Of a stretch of DNA of 64,000 bases, positions 35,626 to 46,300 are shown in pieces; the first letter of the stretch is position 1; the number at the start of each line of letters is the position of its first letter. The notes below the pieces were generated by a model. It did not search any database and had not been told where the DNA came from. It saw only the letters and a list, made by a program, of their open reading frames with translations. The DNA is from Phycisphaerales bacterium (GTDB lineage: Bacteria > Planctomycetota > Phycisphaerae > UBA1845 > Fen-1342): the NCBI GenBank assembly GCA_016710275.1, contig JADJXS010000001.1:3906001-3970000 (forward strand), given 5' to 3'. Both the position numbers and the translations under genes were made by a program.

Positions 35626-36477
35626 GTGAACCCAGCCGGTGCAAATCCCGCGCCCCAGCACCCGACCGGCACGCAGCCGGCCGCCGCGGCCGCACCGCAA
35701 GTGCCAGGCCCGGAGCGGCCGCGGGTGGAGCCGGACCCGCCGCCGATCGAACGGCTCAATCCGGCCGATGTGACCGTCGATCCCGGCCTGCTCGACGGGT
35801 TCCGCTGGGATCGCCTTTTTCCCGGACGTCCCGATGCACCGATCGAATTGGAGATCGGCACCGGCAAGGCGCGGTTTCTGCTGAACCGGGCAAGACGGCT
35901 GCCGCACCACTGCTTCCTCGGCATCGAATGGGCCAATGAGTTCTACCGCTTCGCGGCCGACCGCATGGCCCGCTGGGGGGTGCGCAATGTGCGGATGCTG
36001 CGTACCGACGCGAGCGTCTTTGTTCGCAACGCCTGCCCCCGCCATTCGCTCGCCGCGATGCACGTCTATCACCCGGACCCGTGGCCCAAGGCCCGGCACC
36101 ACAAGCGGCGGCTTTTTCAACCGGCGTTAGTGTCCGCCGCTGCCGATTGCCTGGTCGACGGCGGAATCCTGTTCGTGCAGACCGACCACGCCGAGTACTT
36201 CACCATCATTGCCGCGCTGCTCCGCGCCCATCCGGATCTGATCGAGGTTCCTTTCGATCCGCCCGCACCGCAACGCGCATCGGCAACCGAAGATGTGCCG
36301 ACAGCGGATCGCGCGGCCGAAGCGCGCGCGAGCGACGGCGGCGAGTACGCTGATCGGAATTCGCTCGAGGACGCCGTCGGGCCGCCATCGCCGATCGGCA
36401 CGAACTTCGAGGAAAAGTATGTCCGGGAGGGGCGGGCGATTCACCGCATCGCGATGAGGCGCAAGCCGCGATTGTGA
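35626..36477 (+). CDS. trmB: tRNA (guanine-N7-)-methyltransferase
   Basis: TrmB makes m7G46 in the tRNA variable loop with S-adenosylmethionine. The 283-residue protein has a Pro-rich N-terminal extension of about 60 residues, then the SAM motif IELEIGTGKARFLL, GIEWANEFYRFAADRMARWG, the family signature YHPDPWPKARHHKRRLFQPA, and a C-terminal TNFEEKYVREGRAIHRIAM. It is longer than the usual 210-240 residues because of the N-terminal extension and an insert near residues 215-240. The GTG at 35626 has GGAG five bases upstream, which decides the start. It is divergent from pilZ. Confidence 0.93.
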   Translation: MNPAGANPAPQHPTGTQPAAAAAPQVPGPERPRVEPDPPPIERLNPADVTVDPGLLDGFRWDRLFPGRPDAPIELEIGTGKARFLLNRARRLPHHCFLGIEWANEFYRFAADRMARWGVRNVRMLRTDASVFVRNACPRHSLAAMHVYHPDPWPKARHHKRRLFQPALVSAAADCLVDGGILFVQTDHAEYFTIIAALLRAHPDLIEVPFDPPAPQRASATEDVPTADRAAEARASDGGEYADRNSLEDAVGPPSPIGTNFEEKYVREGRAIHRIAMRRKPRL

Positions 36478-36538
36478 CGGTCCCCCGGACCGACGCCGGC
36501 CGAATCCGGTCGTGGCGCAATCGGCTCGCACGGCGGGC

Positions 36539-36568
36539 TGCAACGCCGCACCGCCCGATAGGTATGAT
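36539..36568 (+). promoter_or_regulatory. Candidate promoter for the membrane protein gene at 36615
   Basis: TGCAAC (36539-36544), an 18-base spacer and TATGAT (36563-36568) lie 46 bases before the ATG at 36615. Confidence 0.3.
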
Positions 36569-36614
36569 ACGGCGGACGCCGAGAGTGGCGTCGCGCGCCG
36601 CGCAAGGAGTGCCC

Positions 36615-37463
36615 ATGAGCGCCGATCCGAACGTCTCCCATCCGGCTGATTCTCCCCCTGGCAGGTCGGCGACGTCCGCTGCCGCGTCCGGCGGCGGGTT
36701 GGCCGTCGTCGGAGCAATTGCCGGCGTGGTGCTGTTTCCGCTGATCTGGCTGGGGCGGATGTTCATCTTTCGCGTCAGTGAACGGCAGGGAAACCAGGTA
36801 GCAACCTTTACGAACTTCTCGAGCATGGCGTACGTCTGGCCGATCGTCCTGGTCGGCTACGTCTGCGCAGCCGTGTCGAATTTCGGCATTTCGCCGGCGG
36901 TGTTGGGCTGGACCTGGGTGGCGACTGTCGTGTTTGTGCTGATCGTTCTCGGCACGGACATCAACCGAAATCTCGCGCTGGTGTGGGGGCTGATCGCGGC
37001 GCTGGTCTTTACCGGCGGCGCGCTGGTGCACAGCAAGTACAGCATCCCCGTGCTCGGCTGGATCTATGACTGGTTCGCCGGGCTTCAAGTCACCTTCAAT
37101 CCCGGCATCGCGGTCGCCGTCAGCACGATCCTGCTGATCATCCTGCTCGTCGTGCTGGTCCATGCGCTTTTCGACGGTCGCCACGAAATCAGCTCGCGCG
37201 AGGTCATGCACCGCCGGCTGATGCGCGCCAGCGAGTCGCTGCCGCTGACGATCAATCGCGTCCGGCTGGACTGGCCGGACATGCTCGAGATGATCACGCT
37301 GTTCGGCTCCGGGCACCTGGTCGTCACCGACGGCCACGGCCGCGAGGTGATGCGCATCGCCAACATCCCGTTCCTGTGGTTCTATCGCGACGAAGTGAAG
37401 CGCATCCTCGACATCATGGCCACCACGGAGGTGGCCCCGCACGTCCTCGACGCCAACCCCTGA
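36615..37463 (+). CDS. Conserved-looking membrane protein of unknown function
   Basis: The 282-residue protein has a short Ser/Ala/Pro-rich N-terminus and about five membrane helices (GGGLAVVGAIAGVVLFPLIW, VWPIVLVGYVCAAVSNFGI, VATVVFVLIVLG, LIAALVFTGGALV, VSTILLIILLVVLVHALF). A soluble C-terminal domain of about 95 residues follows, with VRLDWPDMLEMITLFGSGHL. I do not recognise the family. AAGGAG at five bases before the ATG supports the start. It converges with cysK after 53 bases. Confidence 0.7.
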   Translation: MSADPNVSHPADSPPGRSATSAAASGGGLAVVGAIAGVVLFPLIWLGRMFIFRVSERQGNQVATFTNFSSMAYVWPIVLVGYVCAAVSNFGISPAVLGWTWVATVVFVLIVLGTDINRNLALVWGLIAALVFTGGALVHSKYSIPVLGWIYDWFAGLQVTFNPGIAVAVSTILLIILLVVLVHALFDGRHEISSREVMHRRLMRASESLPLTINRVRLDWPDMLEMITLFGSGHLVVTDGHGREVMRIANIPFLWFYRDEVKRILDIMATTEVAPHVLDANP

Positions 37464-37516
37464 GGCGGCCGCAGATCGGGAAGTCGATCGAGCGCCGCAG
37501 GCGCGGCCGGATCGGC

Positions 37517-38461
37517 CTAGGCCTGTTGAAACAGTGCGGTCGAGAGGTAGCGCTCACCGAACGACGCCAGGACGGTGATGATGGTCTTGCCGGCGCTGTC
37601 CGGCCGCTGCGCGACGATGTTCGCCGCGCACAGCGCCGCGCCGGAGCTGATGCCGCACAAGATTCCCTCGTCGCGGGCGGCGCGGCGCGCCCACGAGAAC
37701 GCGTCGTCGCTGGACACCGTCACGACTTCATCCACCATGTCCAGATTCAGAATCTCCGGGATGAACCCCGCCCCGATCCCCTGAATCTTGTGCGGCCCCG
37801 GCTGCGGCGGGTTGCCGGCCTTCACCTGCGAGATCACCGGCGACTCGACCGGCTCCACTGCCACGCAGCGAAAGGACGGCTTGCGCTTCTTGATGACCTC
37901 GCCGACGCCGCTGATCGTCCCGCCGGTGCCCACACCCGAGATGAGAATGTCCGCCTTGCCCTCGGTGTCGGACCAGATTTCCTCGGCGGTCGTGCGACGA
38001 TGAATCTCGACATTGGCGGGATTACGGAACTGCTGCGGCATGTAGGCATTCGCGGTCTGGGCCACCAGCTCCTCGGCCCGCCGCACCGCTCCGCGCATCC
38101 CCTCCGCCGCCGGGGTTAGCACCAGGTCCGCCCCGAGCTGCCGCAGCACCGCGCGGCGCTCCAGGCTCATGCTTTCGGGCATCACGAGCGTGAGCTTCAG
38201 CCGCCGCGCCGCACAAACGAACGCCAGCGCAATGCCGGTGTTGCCGGAGGTCGGCTCGATGATGGTCGTATCCGGCTTGATCAAGCCGCGCGACTGGCCG
38301 TCCTCAATCATCGCAACGCCGATGCGGTCCTTCACGCTGGCCAGCGGGTTCTGGAACTCCAGCTTTGCGTACACCGCGGCCGCCGAATTGATGATCCGGT
38401 TGATCCGCACCAGGCGCGTGCCGCCGATGGCCTTCGTGACATCCGCAAACATCCGGGACAT
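37517..38461 (-). CDS. cysK: Cysteine synthase A (O-acetylserine sulfhydrylase)
   Basis: CysK joins sulfide and O-acetylserine to give cysteine with pyridoxal phosphate. The 314-residue protein has the PLP lysine in NPLASVKDRIG (Lys44), the substrate loop EPTSGNTGIALAF, the phosphate loop GVGTGGTISGVGEV, and KIQGIGAGFIPEILN with the typical Q-G-I-G-A-G-F block. Length is normal. The ATG at 38461 has GGAG nine bases upstream. No sulfate-assimilation gene is nearby. Cystathionine beta-synthase-like use cannot be excluded but the short length favours CysK. Confidence 0.94.
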   Translation of the reverse strand: MSRMFADVTKAIGGTRLVRINRIINSAAAVYAKLEFQNPLASVKDRIGVAMIEDGQSRGLIKPDTTIIEPTSGNTGIALAFVCAARRLKLTLVMPESMSLERRAVLRQLGADLVLTPAAEGMRGAVRRAEELVAQTANAYMPQQFRNPANVEIHRRTTAEEIWSDTEGKADILISGVGTGGTISGVGEVIKKRKPSFRCVAVEPVESPVISQVKAGNPPQPGPHKIQGIGAGFIPEILNLDMVDEVVTVSSDDAFSWARRAARDEGILCGISSGAALCAANIVAQRPDSAGKTIITVLASFGERYLSTALFQQA

Positions 38462-38499
38462 GGGCTGATCTCCGAGCGGGACAATGTGGTTCGCTGCGG

Positions 38500-38505
38500 A
38501 TTGTA
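38500..38505 (-). promoter_or_regulatory. Candidate -10 element of cysK
   Basis: The minus strand reads TACAAT, placing transcription start near 38493 and giving a 32-base leader with the GGAG ribosome site. The -35 region is not recognisable. Confidence 0.35.
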
Positions 38506-38535
38506 CAACTCGCCCCTGCCGCGCGACAGGCCGCG

Positions 38536-39672
38536 TCAGGGTTGCTCAGACCCCGTGAACTTCACCCGGGTTGCATCGACCCCCTCCACCTCCAGAATTC
38601 GCCGCCAGCGGCGACGATCCGCATCCAGCGCCGCAGACGCTTGCACCTCGAAGCTGCGCCGCGGCTCGAGCATCTGGGCGATGCGCAGGCGGTCGGCGAA
38701 ATCCGCGGCGTCGGCATAGGCGCGGTTCACGCGCGCTGCCCCCAGCGCGTCGAACTCAAAGACGCACGGCGCCGGCACCGCGGCCGCGAAGGTCACGCGC
38801 ACGGTCGCACCGAGCGGAGCGGCCGCCTGCGGATCCGCGACAGCCCACAGTTCCTCGTTGCGATCACTGCGGGGGCGGGACAGGCACAGCAGGCTCTCTC
38901 CCTGGTCCACGAGCGCGATGCCTACCCCGTTCATATCCGCAGCCAGGCGGCCGTCGATCATCCTCGATCCGGCAAAGACGAACGGGCGATCCGCCGCCGG
39001 ACGATCGAACTCGATCTCGCGAACCCAATGCAACAGCGGCTCGACGACGGTGCGCCCGTCGCGCTCCACCTCCACGCGCACATCGACCAGGTCACCCGCA
39101 GCGCGCTCGTACTTCCCGTCGGCGGCATCCCAGCGGGGCGGGTGGCCGTGCGTCCGCCCGGTCAGCCCCAGCGCCATGAACAGGTCCGCCGCGCTGCATT
39201 CGAATATCAGAATGCTCTCGTGCTCCTTGCTATGAAAGCACGCCAGCAGCTCCAGCGGCCCGTCGTTCAGCACGACCCGCGCCTCGGCAATCACCATGCT
39301 GCGCTGCCAGTCAATCCAGACGCCGGGGCGGAACAACCGGCGCTCGGCGACCGGCGCACCAGTCGGCTGCGTGGACGGCCTTGTCGCCGGTGCGGCGGGG
39401 GACGAATCCTGAGTGGCTGATGCGGCGGACGCGGAGTGCGGTGCAGACCCTGGCGGCGATTGCGCCCGCGGTGCCTGTGCCGACAATAGCGCCGCGCCGG
39501 CGAGGCAGCAGACAACCCCGGCATTGCACCGTCTCCGTCCGCGGCGATCTGCGAGATCCGCAGCCGACGACGGCAGCACGAGCGACGCCGTTGGCGCAGC
39601 AGGCGCGGACGCTGAAGTCGGCTCTGCCCTCAACCGCCGCTGCTCGACAGGGCTTGTTCGATTCTCGCTCAC
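38536..39672 (-). CDS. YdjY-domain-like exported protein
   Basis: The 378-residue product has a signal-like hydrophobic stretch (AGVVCCLAGAALLSAQA) after a basic N-terminal region, then an Ala/Pro/Ser linker. The core RPGVWIDWQRSMVIAEARVV followed by GPLELLACFHSKEHESIL and AADLFMALGLTGRT is the YdjY pattern, a domain common in Planctomycetota and found in a ferredoxin-like E. coli protein of unknown role. The GTG start overlaps the addA stop (GTGA at 39669-39672), so it belongs to the addBA operon, an unexpected partner for a repair nuclease. No cofactor motif is evident. Confidence 0.75.
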   Translation of the reverse strand: MSENRTSPVEQRRLRAEPTSASAPAAPTASLVLPSSAADLADRRGRRRCNAGVVCCLAGAALLSAQAPRAQSPPGSAPHSASAASATQDSSPAAPATRPSTQPTGAPVAERRLFRPGVWIDWQRSMVIAEARVVLNDGPLELLACFHSKEHESILIFECSAADLFMALGLTGRTHGHPPRWDAADGKYERAAGDLVDVRVEVERDGRTVVEPLLHWVREIEFDRPAADRPFVFAGSRMIDGRLAADMNGVGIALVDQGESLLCLSRPRSDRNEELWAVADPQAAAPLGATVRVTFAAAVPAPCVFEFDALGAARVNRAYADAADFADRLRIAQMLEPRRSFEVQASAALDADRRRWRRILEVEGVDATRVKFTGSEQP

Positions 39673-42600
39673 GCAAACTCCAGCGCCGGCGGCTCGCCCG
39701 GCGGCACATCCATCACCCGCCGCGCGGCCAGGAAAATCAGCGCCGACCGTGCCACGGGTCGATCCCACGCGGCCTGCAGCGCCGCGCGGTAGTGCTGCAA
39801 CTGTACGCAGTATTCCTCGAATCGTCGCTGCAGCGCCGCCGCATCAGGCAGGCGGTCGGTCTTGTAGTCCAGGAGAATGATCCCCGCATCCGTGTCGATC
39901 ACGCAATCGGCGATCCCGCGAACCAGCACGCTTTCGCGCCCGCCCAGCACCGGCAGCGCCCGCACGAAAGGCAGCTCGCGGCGGCAACGGTCCGCATGGG
40001 ACGCCAGCAGCGCCGCTTCCGGCGTTCCGCAAAACCAGCGGATGTCCTCGATCGGCAGCAGCGCCGCCTCCTCCGCGGCCAGCCGCCCGGACGCGACCAA
40101 CCCGGCGATGCTGCGTTCCAGTTCCGGCGGGCGATTCAGCGTCGCCAGGTCGCAGGTCTCGAAGAAGCGATGCACCGCCAGCCCGACGTCGCGCGGGTCC
40201 GCAGTGCGCGAACTGCGCGCAAACGCGGGTCGCGCCAGCGACGCCGCCCGGAACAGCTCGCCGTCGCGCTCGGCGGGCAGTTCGGCCGCCTCCTCGTCGT
40301 CAGCGTTCGCAAGCTGCTTGATGGCCGACACGCTCAGCGCGACCGGCGACTTCGCCGCTGCGGATGCAACGCGGCCGGTGATCCGCGCATGCGCAGCGCG
40401 CGCCCAGTCGGCCGCCGATGGCCGGCCGTCTTCGTCGGATTCGCGCTGGGCCGCTGGAGCGGCCGCTACCCCGACTTCCGCGCCCAGATTGCCGCGTTCG
40501 CGGTTTGGCGTCCACTCCCGCACGCATACCGCCGCGGGGCTGCCGTTGCGCGACCGATCCAATTCCGCCGAGCCGACGCCCAGCAGCACCCAATCCAGCA
40601 GCGAGCCGGCCGCGAAGCGCGTGATCCGCGGAATGGCCCGCCCGCGGAACGACTCGCGCAATTCTGCGGCCGACTCCGGATCGCAGTGCCCGAAGATCCA
40701 CAGCCGCTCGCGGGCGCGGGTGGCGGCGACGTACAGCAGTCGCATTTCCTCGGAGAGGTGCCGCTCCCACGCCGCAGCGCTTTGGCGGAGATGCTCGGCG
40801 GTGAAGATCGGTCCGCCGGCGCAGAGATCAAGCGTGCGCAGCCCCAGCCCGCCGTCGTCATCGAGAAACAGGCTCTGCCGCTGCACCGCCCGGTTGAATC
40901 TCGCCCCGCTGCACAGCAGAATAGTGAAGGGAAACTCGAGGCCCTTGCTGGCGTGAATGGTCATCACGCGCACGGCCTGCGTCTGCGGAGCGATTCCGAC
41001 CGACGGCTCCGTGTTGATCGCGGCCAGCGACTCCAGGTATTCGTAGAACTCCGCCGGGCCGTGCTGCTCCGCGCCGGCGAAGCGATCGGCCAGCTCGATC
41101 AGCGCATCGAGCGTGGCGGCGCGATGCGCCCCGCCGTGCAGCCCGCGGACGAACAGCTCGTACCCGCTGTCCCGAAAGATGCGGCGCAGCAGGTCCGGCA
41201 GTTCCAGTTCGCGCGAAGCTCGCCGCCACGACTCCAACCGCTCGAACGCACCGCGCAGCACCCCGCGCAACTCACCCTCCGGGCCGCGCCGCGCGAAGCG
41301 CAGCACCGCACGATGGAACGGCCCGCGCGGAATGATCGCCCGCAGCTCGGCCAACAGCGGCTCCCGCAATCCGACGAACGGGCTGCGCAGCCACGATGCG
41401 AGGGCGAGATCCTGCCGCCGATTGCAGAGCAGCGCCAGCAGGGCGCGAACATCGCGGCCCTCGACGGTGCGCAGCAGCGCCTCCTGCCCGCCGGAAACCG
41501 CCGGAATGCCGCTGCGGCGCAGCACGGCGGCGATGCGGCTCGCATTCTGGCGGGCGGAGCGCAGCAGGATCGCGAAGTCCGAGAACTGCGCGGGGCGCTG
41601 GCCGGCGGCCTGCGGAACCGTCGCTCCCTGGTCCATCAGCCGGCGGATTTCCTGCGCGGCCAGCAGCGCTTCGCGCTCGGCGCGCTCCAGCTCCTCCGGC
41701 GGCTCCTCGACGATCGCCCCACCCTCCGCCGATTCACCGACGATGTCATCCCCGTCCGCGCCACCGGATCGGCGCTGCGGCGAGTCCTCCGGCGCCAGCA
41801 GCACGACCTGCACCAGTTCCTCATGCGACCCGGCAGCGCCGACCGTGCGCTCGCGCAAAGCACCGTCATTCGGAGAGACAACCCCCGGCGGATCCGCCCG
41901 TCGCGCAATCAGGCGCTCGCGATGCTGGTAATCCGTTCCGCCCAGCGCGGAATCAAACAGCGCCGCGAACAGGTCGTTGAGCGGGTTCAGCAGCCCGGCC
42001 CGGCTGCGGAAATTATCCGTCAGGAACAGCGCCCGGCCCTCGACGCGGCCCGCGTCCAGCTCGCCGAGCAGCGCGGTGAAGAGCGACGGCTCGGCCTTGC
42101 GAAAGCCGTAGATGCTCTGCTTGACGTCCCCGACCATGAAGCGGTTGGTCTCGCCGGCCGCCTCGCGCGACAACAGCCGCAGTATCTCCACCTGCACCGG
42201 GCTGGTGTCCTGGTACTCGTCAATCAGAATGTGCTGATAACGCCGCTGCAGAAGCCGCGCGATCTCCGTCGGTTGACGGCCGCCGTCCGGCTGCGGACGG
42301 CCGAGCAGCTCCAGCGCCCGGCGCAGCACGTCGCCGAACTCCAGCGCACCGAGCCGCCGCTTGGCCTCGCGCAACCGCCGTTCATACTCCGCCTCAAGAT
42401 CGATCAGCGTGACCGCGCGACGCGCCGCGGTCGAAGCATGCGCGAGCGCGTGACGGGCCGCCTCGCCGGTCCAGCGCAGCCGCAGGCGCTGATCCCACCA
42501 GCGCTTGAGCACGATCGCCGCCCGCGGATCCTCCGGCTGGCCGCGCCGCGCATGGGGCGCCTTCCATGCCTCCATGCGATCCAGCACGCCGGCCAACGGC

Positions 42601-43388
42601 CGCTGCGCCCCAAGCTCCGCATGCCACTCTTCGAGCGCTTCACGGTACGCATGCAGCTTGGTGCCGGTCGGCGGCGCGCCGGCCAGCAGCTCATCAAGCT
42701 GCCGCCGTTGAAATCCGATCTCGTCACTCAACCCGGCACGAAGCACACGCTCCGCGCGCACCACCGCGCCGCGCTCATCCGCGAACTCCGCACGGCGACG
42801 CGCCAGGCTCGGTTCCGGCTCGAGCAATTGCTCGCGCAGATTCGACATCTGCTGCACCAGGTCGCGCAGCGGCTCATCCGACGCGACCGGCAGCGCGCGC
42901 AGCCACTCCCGGGCCGCGGTCGCCACCTCCGCATCCGCCGTAAACACCCACTCGAACAGCTCATCCAGAACCCGCGCCCGGAGCAGCGCCGCCTCCTGCT
43001 CGGCCAGCACGCGATAGGCCGGGTCCACCCCTGCGTCAGCAAAATGCTCCCGCACGATGCGGCCGCACCACGAGTCAATCGTTCCAATCTGGGCCGCGTC
43101 GATCAGCGCTTCGGCGATGTGCAGGTTCCGCCGCAGCGCCGCATCACTCTCACTCGCCGCGCGCTCGCGGAGCATGCGCGCAACCCGCTCGCGCAACTCG
43201 GCCGCCGCCGCACGGGTGAACGTCACCACGGCGATTGCATCAATCGGGCAGGGCCGCTCGGCATCCGCCAGCAGTTGCACAACCCGCCGCGCCAGAACCT
43301 CGGTCTTGCCGGAACCGGCCGACGCCGAGATCAGCAGGTTGCCGTCGCGGTGCGAGACGGCCTGCGCCTGGGTTTCAGTCAGCCGCAT
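39669..43388 (-). CDS. addA: AddA-like ATP-dependent helicase-nuclease subunit
   Basis: The 1239-residue protein is a UvrD-type superfamily 1 helicase fused to a PD-(D/E)XK nuclease, as in AddA, which with AddB processes double-strand breaks for recombination. Visible motifs: Q motif LTETQAQAV, Walker A SASAGSGKTEVL, motif II IDEYQDTSPVQ near residue 390, motif III GDVKQSIYGFR near 426, motif V VMTIHASKGLEFPF near 812 and motif VI YVAATRARERL. The nuclease motif GIADCVIDTDAGIILLDYKT is near 1155-1175. The ATG at 43388 is chosen over 43397 because GGAGG lies nine bases ahead. It overlaps the end of addB by fourteen bases. Confidence 0.9.
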   Translation of the reverse strand: MRLTETQAQAVSHRDGNLLISASAGSGKTEVLARRVVQLLADAERPCPIDAIAVVTFTRAAAAELRERVARMLRERAASESDAALRRNLHIAEALIDAAQIGTIDSWCGRIVREHFADAGVDPAYRVLAEQEAALLRARVLDELFEWVFTADAEVATAAREWLRALPVASDEPLRDLVQQMSNLREQLLEPEPSLARRRAEFADERGAVVRAERVLRAGLSDEIGFQRRQLDELLAGAPPTGTKLHAYREALEEWHAELGAQRPLAGVLDRMEAWKAPHARRGQPEDPRAAIVLKRWWDQRLRLRWTGEAARHALAHASTAARRAVTLIDLEAEYERRLREAKRRLGALEFGDVLRRALELLGRPQPDGGRQPTEIARLLQRRYQHILIDEYQDTSPVQVEILRLLSREAAGETNRFMVGDVKQSIYGFRKAEPSLFTALLGELDAGRVEGRALFLTDNFRSRAGLLNPLNDLFAALFDSALGGTDYQHRERLIARRADPPGVVSPNDGALRERTVGAAGSHEELVQVVLLAPEDSPQRRSGGADGDDIVGESAEGGAIVEEPPEELERAEREALLAAQEIRRLMDQGATVPQAAGQRPAQFSDFAILLRSARQNASRIAAVLRRSGIPAVSGGQEALLRTVEGRDVRALLALLCNRRQDLALASWLRSPFVGLREPLLAELRAIIPRGPFHRAVLRFARRGPEGELRGVLRGAFERLESWRRASRELELPDLLRRIFRDSGYELFVRGLHGGAHRAATLDALIELADRFAGAEQHGPAEFYEYLESLAAINTEPSVGIAPQTQAVRVMTIHASKGLEFPFTILLCSGARFNRAVQRQSLFLDDDGGLGLRTLDLCAGGPIFTAEHLRQSAAAWERHLSEEMRLLYVAATRARERLWIFGHCDPESAAELRESFRGRAIPRITRFAAGSLLDWVLLGVGSAELDRSRNGSPAAVCVREWTPNRERGNLGAEVGVAAAPAAQRESDEDGRPSAADWARAAHARITGRVASAAAKSPVALSVSAIKQLANADDEEAAELPAERDGELFRAASLARPAFARSSRTADPRDVGLAVHRFFETCDLATLNRPPELERSIAGLVASGRLAAEEAALLPIEDIRWFCGTPEAALLASHADRCRRELPFVRALPVLGGRESVLVRGIADCVIDTDAGIILLDYKTDRLPDAAALQRRFEEYCVQLQHYRAALQAAWDRPVARSALIFLAARRVMDVPPGEPPALEFA

Positions 43389-46300
43389 CGTCACCATCCT
43401 CCGCGGGCGCTTCAAGCACCGGAAGCACGGCCTCGGCCGCGCGCGGGCGGTTGTAGGCGCGATCCATCCGACACAGCGAGGCCAGATCGCAATAGACACA
43501 CGCCAGCGTGCGCCCCTCGACCAGCGGAGCGACGTCCGTGGCGCCGCGCACCACCCCCTCAGCCGCGACGCGCAGCGTCTCGCCGGCGATCGTCAGCCAT
43601 GCGCTCAGGATGTGGGCCGGCCGGCCGTCACTGACCTTCGCTAACTCACCGCCCTTCGTGAGCCGCAGCGCAGCGACGGGCGATTCTTCGTTTCCCAATT
43701 TCGGATCGAGCAGCTCCGCCGCTCGCACATCGATCACCCCCCGCGGCCGCCACGGCCGCATCGCGGCATGGGTCTCGTCCGTTATTCCGGCCGCTGAGCC
43801 GAGGTCGGGAGTCAGCGGCGCGATCAGCAACCCGCCGACTTCGTCCCCCGGATGACCGGCTCGCAGCGCCAGCCCGTAGGTCAGCAGTTGCAGCCACTCA
43901 CCCAGCGCCGTACGCCGCCGACCGATGGATCGCGCCCGCGGCTTGTAGTCATAGGCGATCCGGAATCGCCGTCCGTCCGCCTCGGCCACGTCGGCGCGAT
44001 CCATCCGGCCGAGAATCTGCGCCGCTGCACCGCCCGCCAGCGGCACGCGCACCGGCGGTAGCGCGGGCGGCTCCTGTCCCTCCAGCGCCGGGCCGAAAGC
44101 CGCCTCCGCCAATGCCGGCGAAAACAGCCCGTGTCGCCAGCGCAGCGCGTGCGCCCGCACCACCGACGGCAGCAGGTCATCCAGCCGCGACAGCAGAAAC
44201 GCCATGCGCGGTCGATGTGCGACCCGCTCGGCAAGCTCCGCGCGGGCGGCCTGCAGCGCCGCGTCAGTCCAGTTTCGCCACTGATCATCCGTGGCTCCGC
44301 GCGCGCCGGCGGCGCTCGACATCGCGGCGCGGGTCACGTGACTCATGACGGCGTGCGCCGCCTCGCCCAGCAGCGCCGCGGGCGGGCGCGGCGCGACCGG
44401 CCCGCGCACCCGCAACACGCGCTCCGCGAAGAACCGGAAGGGACATCGCAGATAGGTCTCGACGTGCGAAACCGCGGCAACCCAGGGCGTCTCCGTGCTC
44501 ACCGCTCCGGCGGCGCTTCGCCCCGCCAGCACCGGCAGCGGGAGCGCCTCATTCGAGTAGTTCAGCCCGCGCAGCATCCGCGCCGCGGCGGCCCGCACAT
44601 CCGGATCGCGCTCCAGCACTTCGCGCAAGCACTCAAACCGCCTCGCCTGCCGCGCCGCCGTTCGCGCAGATTCCCCGCCCGACGATCCGACGGCCGATCC
44701 GGCCGGCGAAGACCGCACAGCGAGATACCCGCGCGCAAATTCGGACAGCGTCGCCGGGCCATCGTCCGGCTCCTCCTCAATCGGCGTATCGGGGGACGCC
44801 GCGCGCAACCGCCCCAGCAACGGCGACGGCGCCAACGGCCCGCCTTCCGCGTCGCGCTCGGCGAAGCTCACGGTCACGCTGTGCGACGGTCGCGTGATGG
44901 CGATGTAGGCCAGCATGCGCTCGGCGAAGACATCGTCGCGCCGCGGCGCCAGCGCTGCGATGCCGCGCTCCGCAATCGCCAGCCGCTCCTCAAGCGTCAG
45001 CAGCGGGTCTTCCGGCGCGTGGCGCGGAAACACGCCGTCGTTGAATCCGAAGATCCACGCGTGGCGAATCTCCGGATGCCGGCTGCGCTCGATGGCACTG
45101 ACCAGCACCTGGTCCAGCGTGGGCGGAGCCAGGCCGATGGTCGCCTCGCCGATCGCCCCGCCGACGACCTGAGCCGCTTCGGCGGCCGACAGCGGCGCAT
45201 CGCCGAGAACGCCGTGCAGATCATCGAGCGCCGCAATCACCGCCTCCCACGCCAGGCGGTGCGTTTCGGCGCTCTCCCACGATTTTTCGCGCTGCGCCTC
45301 CCGAATCCACGCCGCCACCCGCGGCCCGACCCGCAGCCTCCGCAACATCCCATAGATCACCCGCGCCCACGCCGCTCCCGGCAGCGACGGCGCTGCCGCC
45401 GCACCGATCACCCCCTCCAGCCCGGCGACCAGCGCCCGCCGCGCCTTCGCAGCCGGCTGATCCGCACGCTCCGCGGCAAAGGCCCACGCCGGCGCCCGCC
45501 ACATTCGCCAGCCGCGAACTTCATGCTCCAGCAGCGCGGATTCGATCCGCTCGCGCTCCGACTCGCGCATCGGCAGCAATCCCGTCCGCATCAGCCGGAG
45601 CATCGCCTGCGGCGCGGCATCTTCCGTCACGGCCGCGAACGCGGCGCGCATCAGCCGGCCGAGCGGATGAGCGTGCAGCGGCCGGCGACGATCAATGAAA
45701 ACGGGGATCTCGAACTCGGCAAACACCTCGGCGACGCGGCCGGCAAACGGCTCGAGATCTCGCGCAATCAGTGCGAAATCCGACCAGCGCAGCGCCCCGC
45801 GGCCCTCCTGCACCCGCCCCCGGATCCAGCGGGCCGCCGCACGAAGCTCATCGGCGTGAGTCGGGCAGCGCAGCAGGCGCAAGCCCCCATCGCCGGCCCC
45901 CTGCCGACGCGGAGCACTTGCGTGTTCGCCACCCGCGGCGCGCGCCCCAGTTGAGGGAATGGCGACGATTTGCGCCGAACTGCGCTCACCGGCGTCACAA
46001 TCCACCAGCCGCCGCTCCAGGAGCGCCAGCGCCTCGCACGCGCGGAAGCGCGGTGCGACGGGCGGCGCCAGCCGCAGCGGAGGGAGCAGCGTCGCGCCGG
46101 CCTGTTCGAATCGCCGCCATAGCCGCCCCAGCGATTCCTCCGTGCGGGAGAACAGCCTCAACGGGTCGATCGCGTCGGGATCCGGCGGCACCACAATCCG
46201 CGGATCGGCCAGCAGCGTGATCTCGAGCGATCGGGCCTCCGCGCTGATGGCGACGAGCGTCTCGACCTCCTGCCCGGTGAAACCGGCGAAGCCGTCCACC

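Noticed and set aside
39381..45954. Plus-strand frames of 1417 and 607 codons opposite addA and addB
   Set aside because: Antisense to genes with all helicase and nuclease motifs; Arg/Gln-rich.
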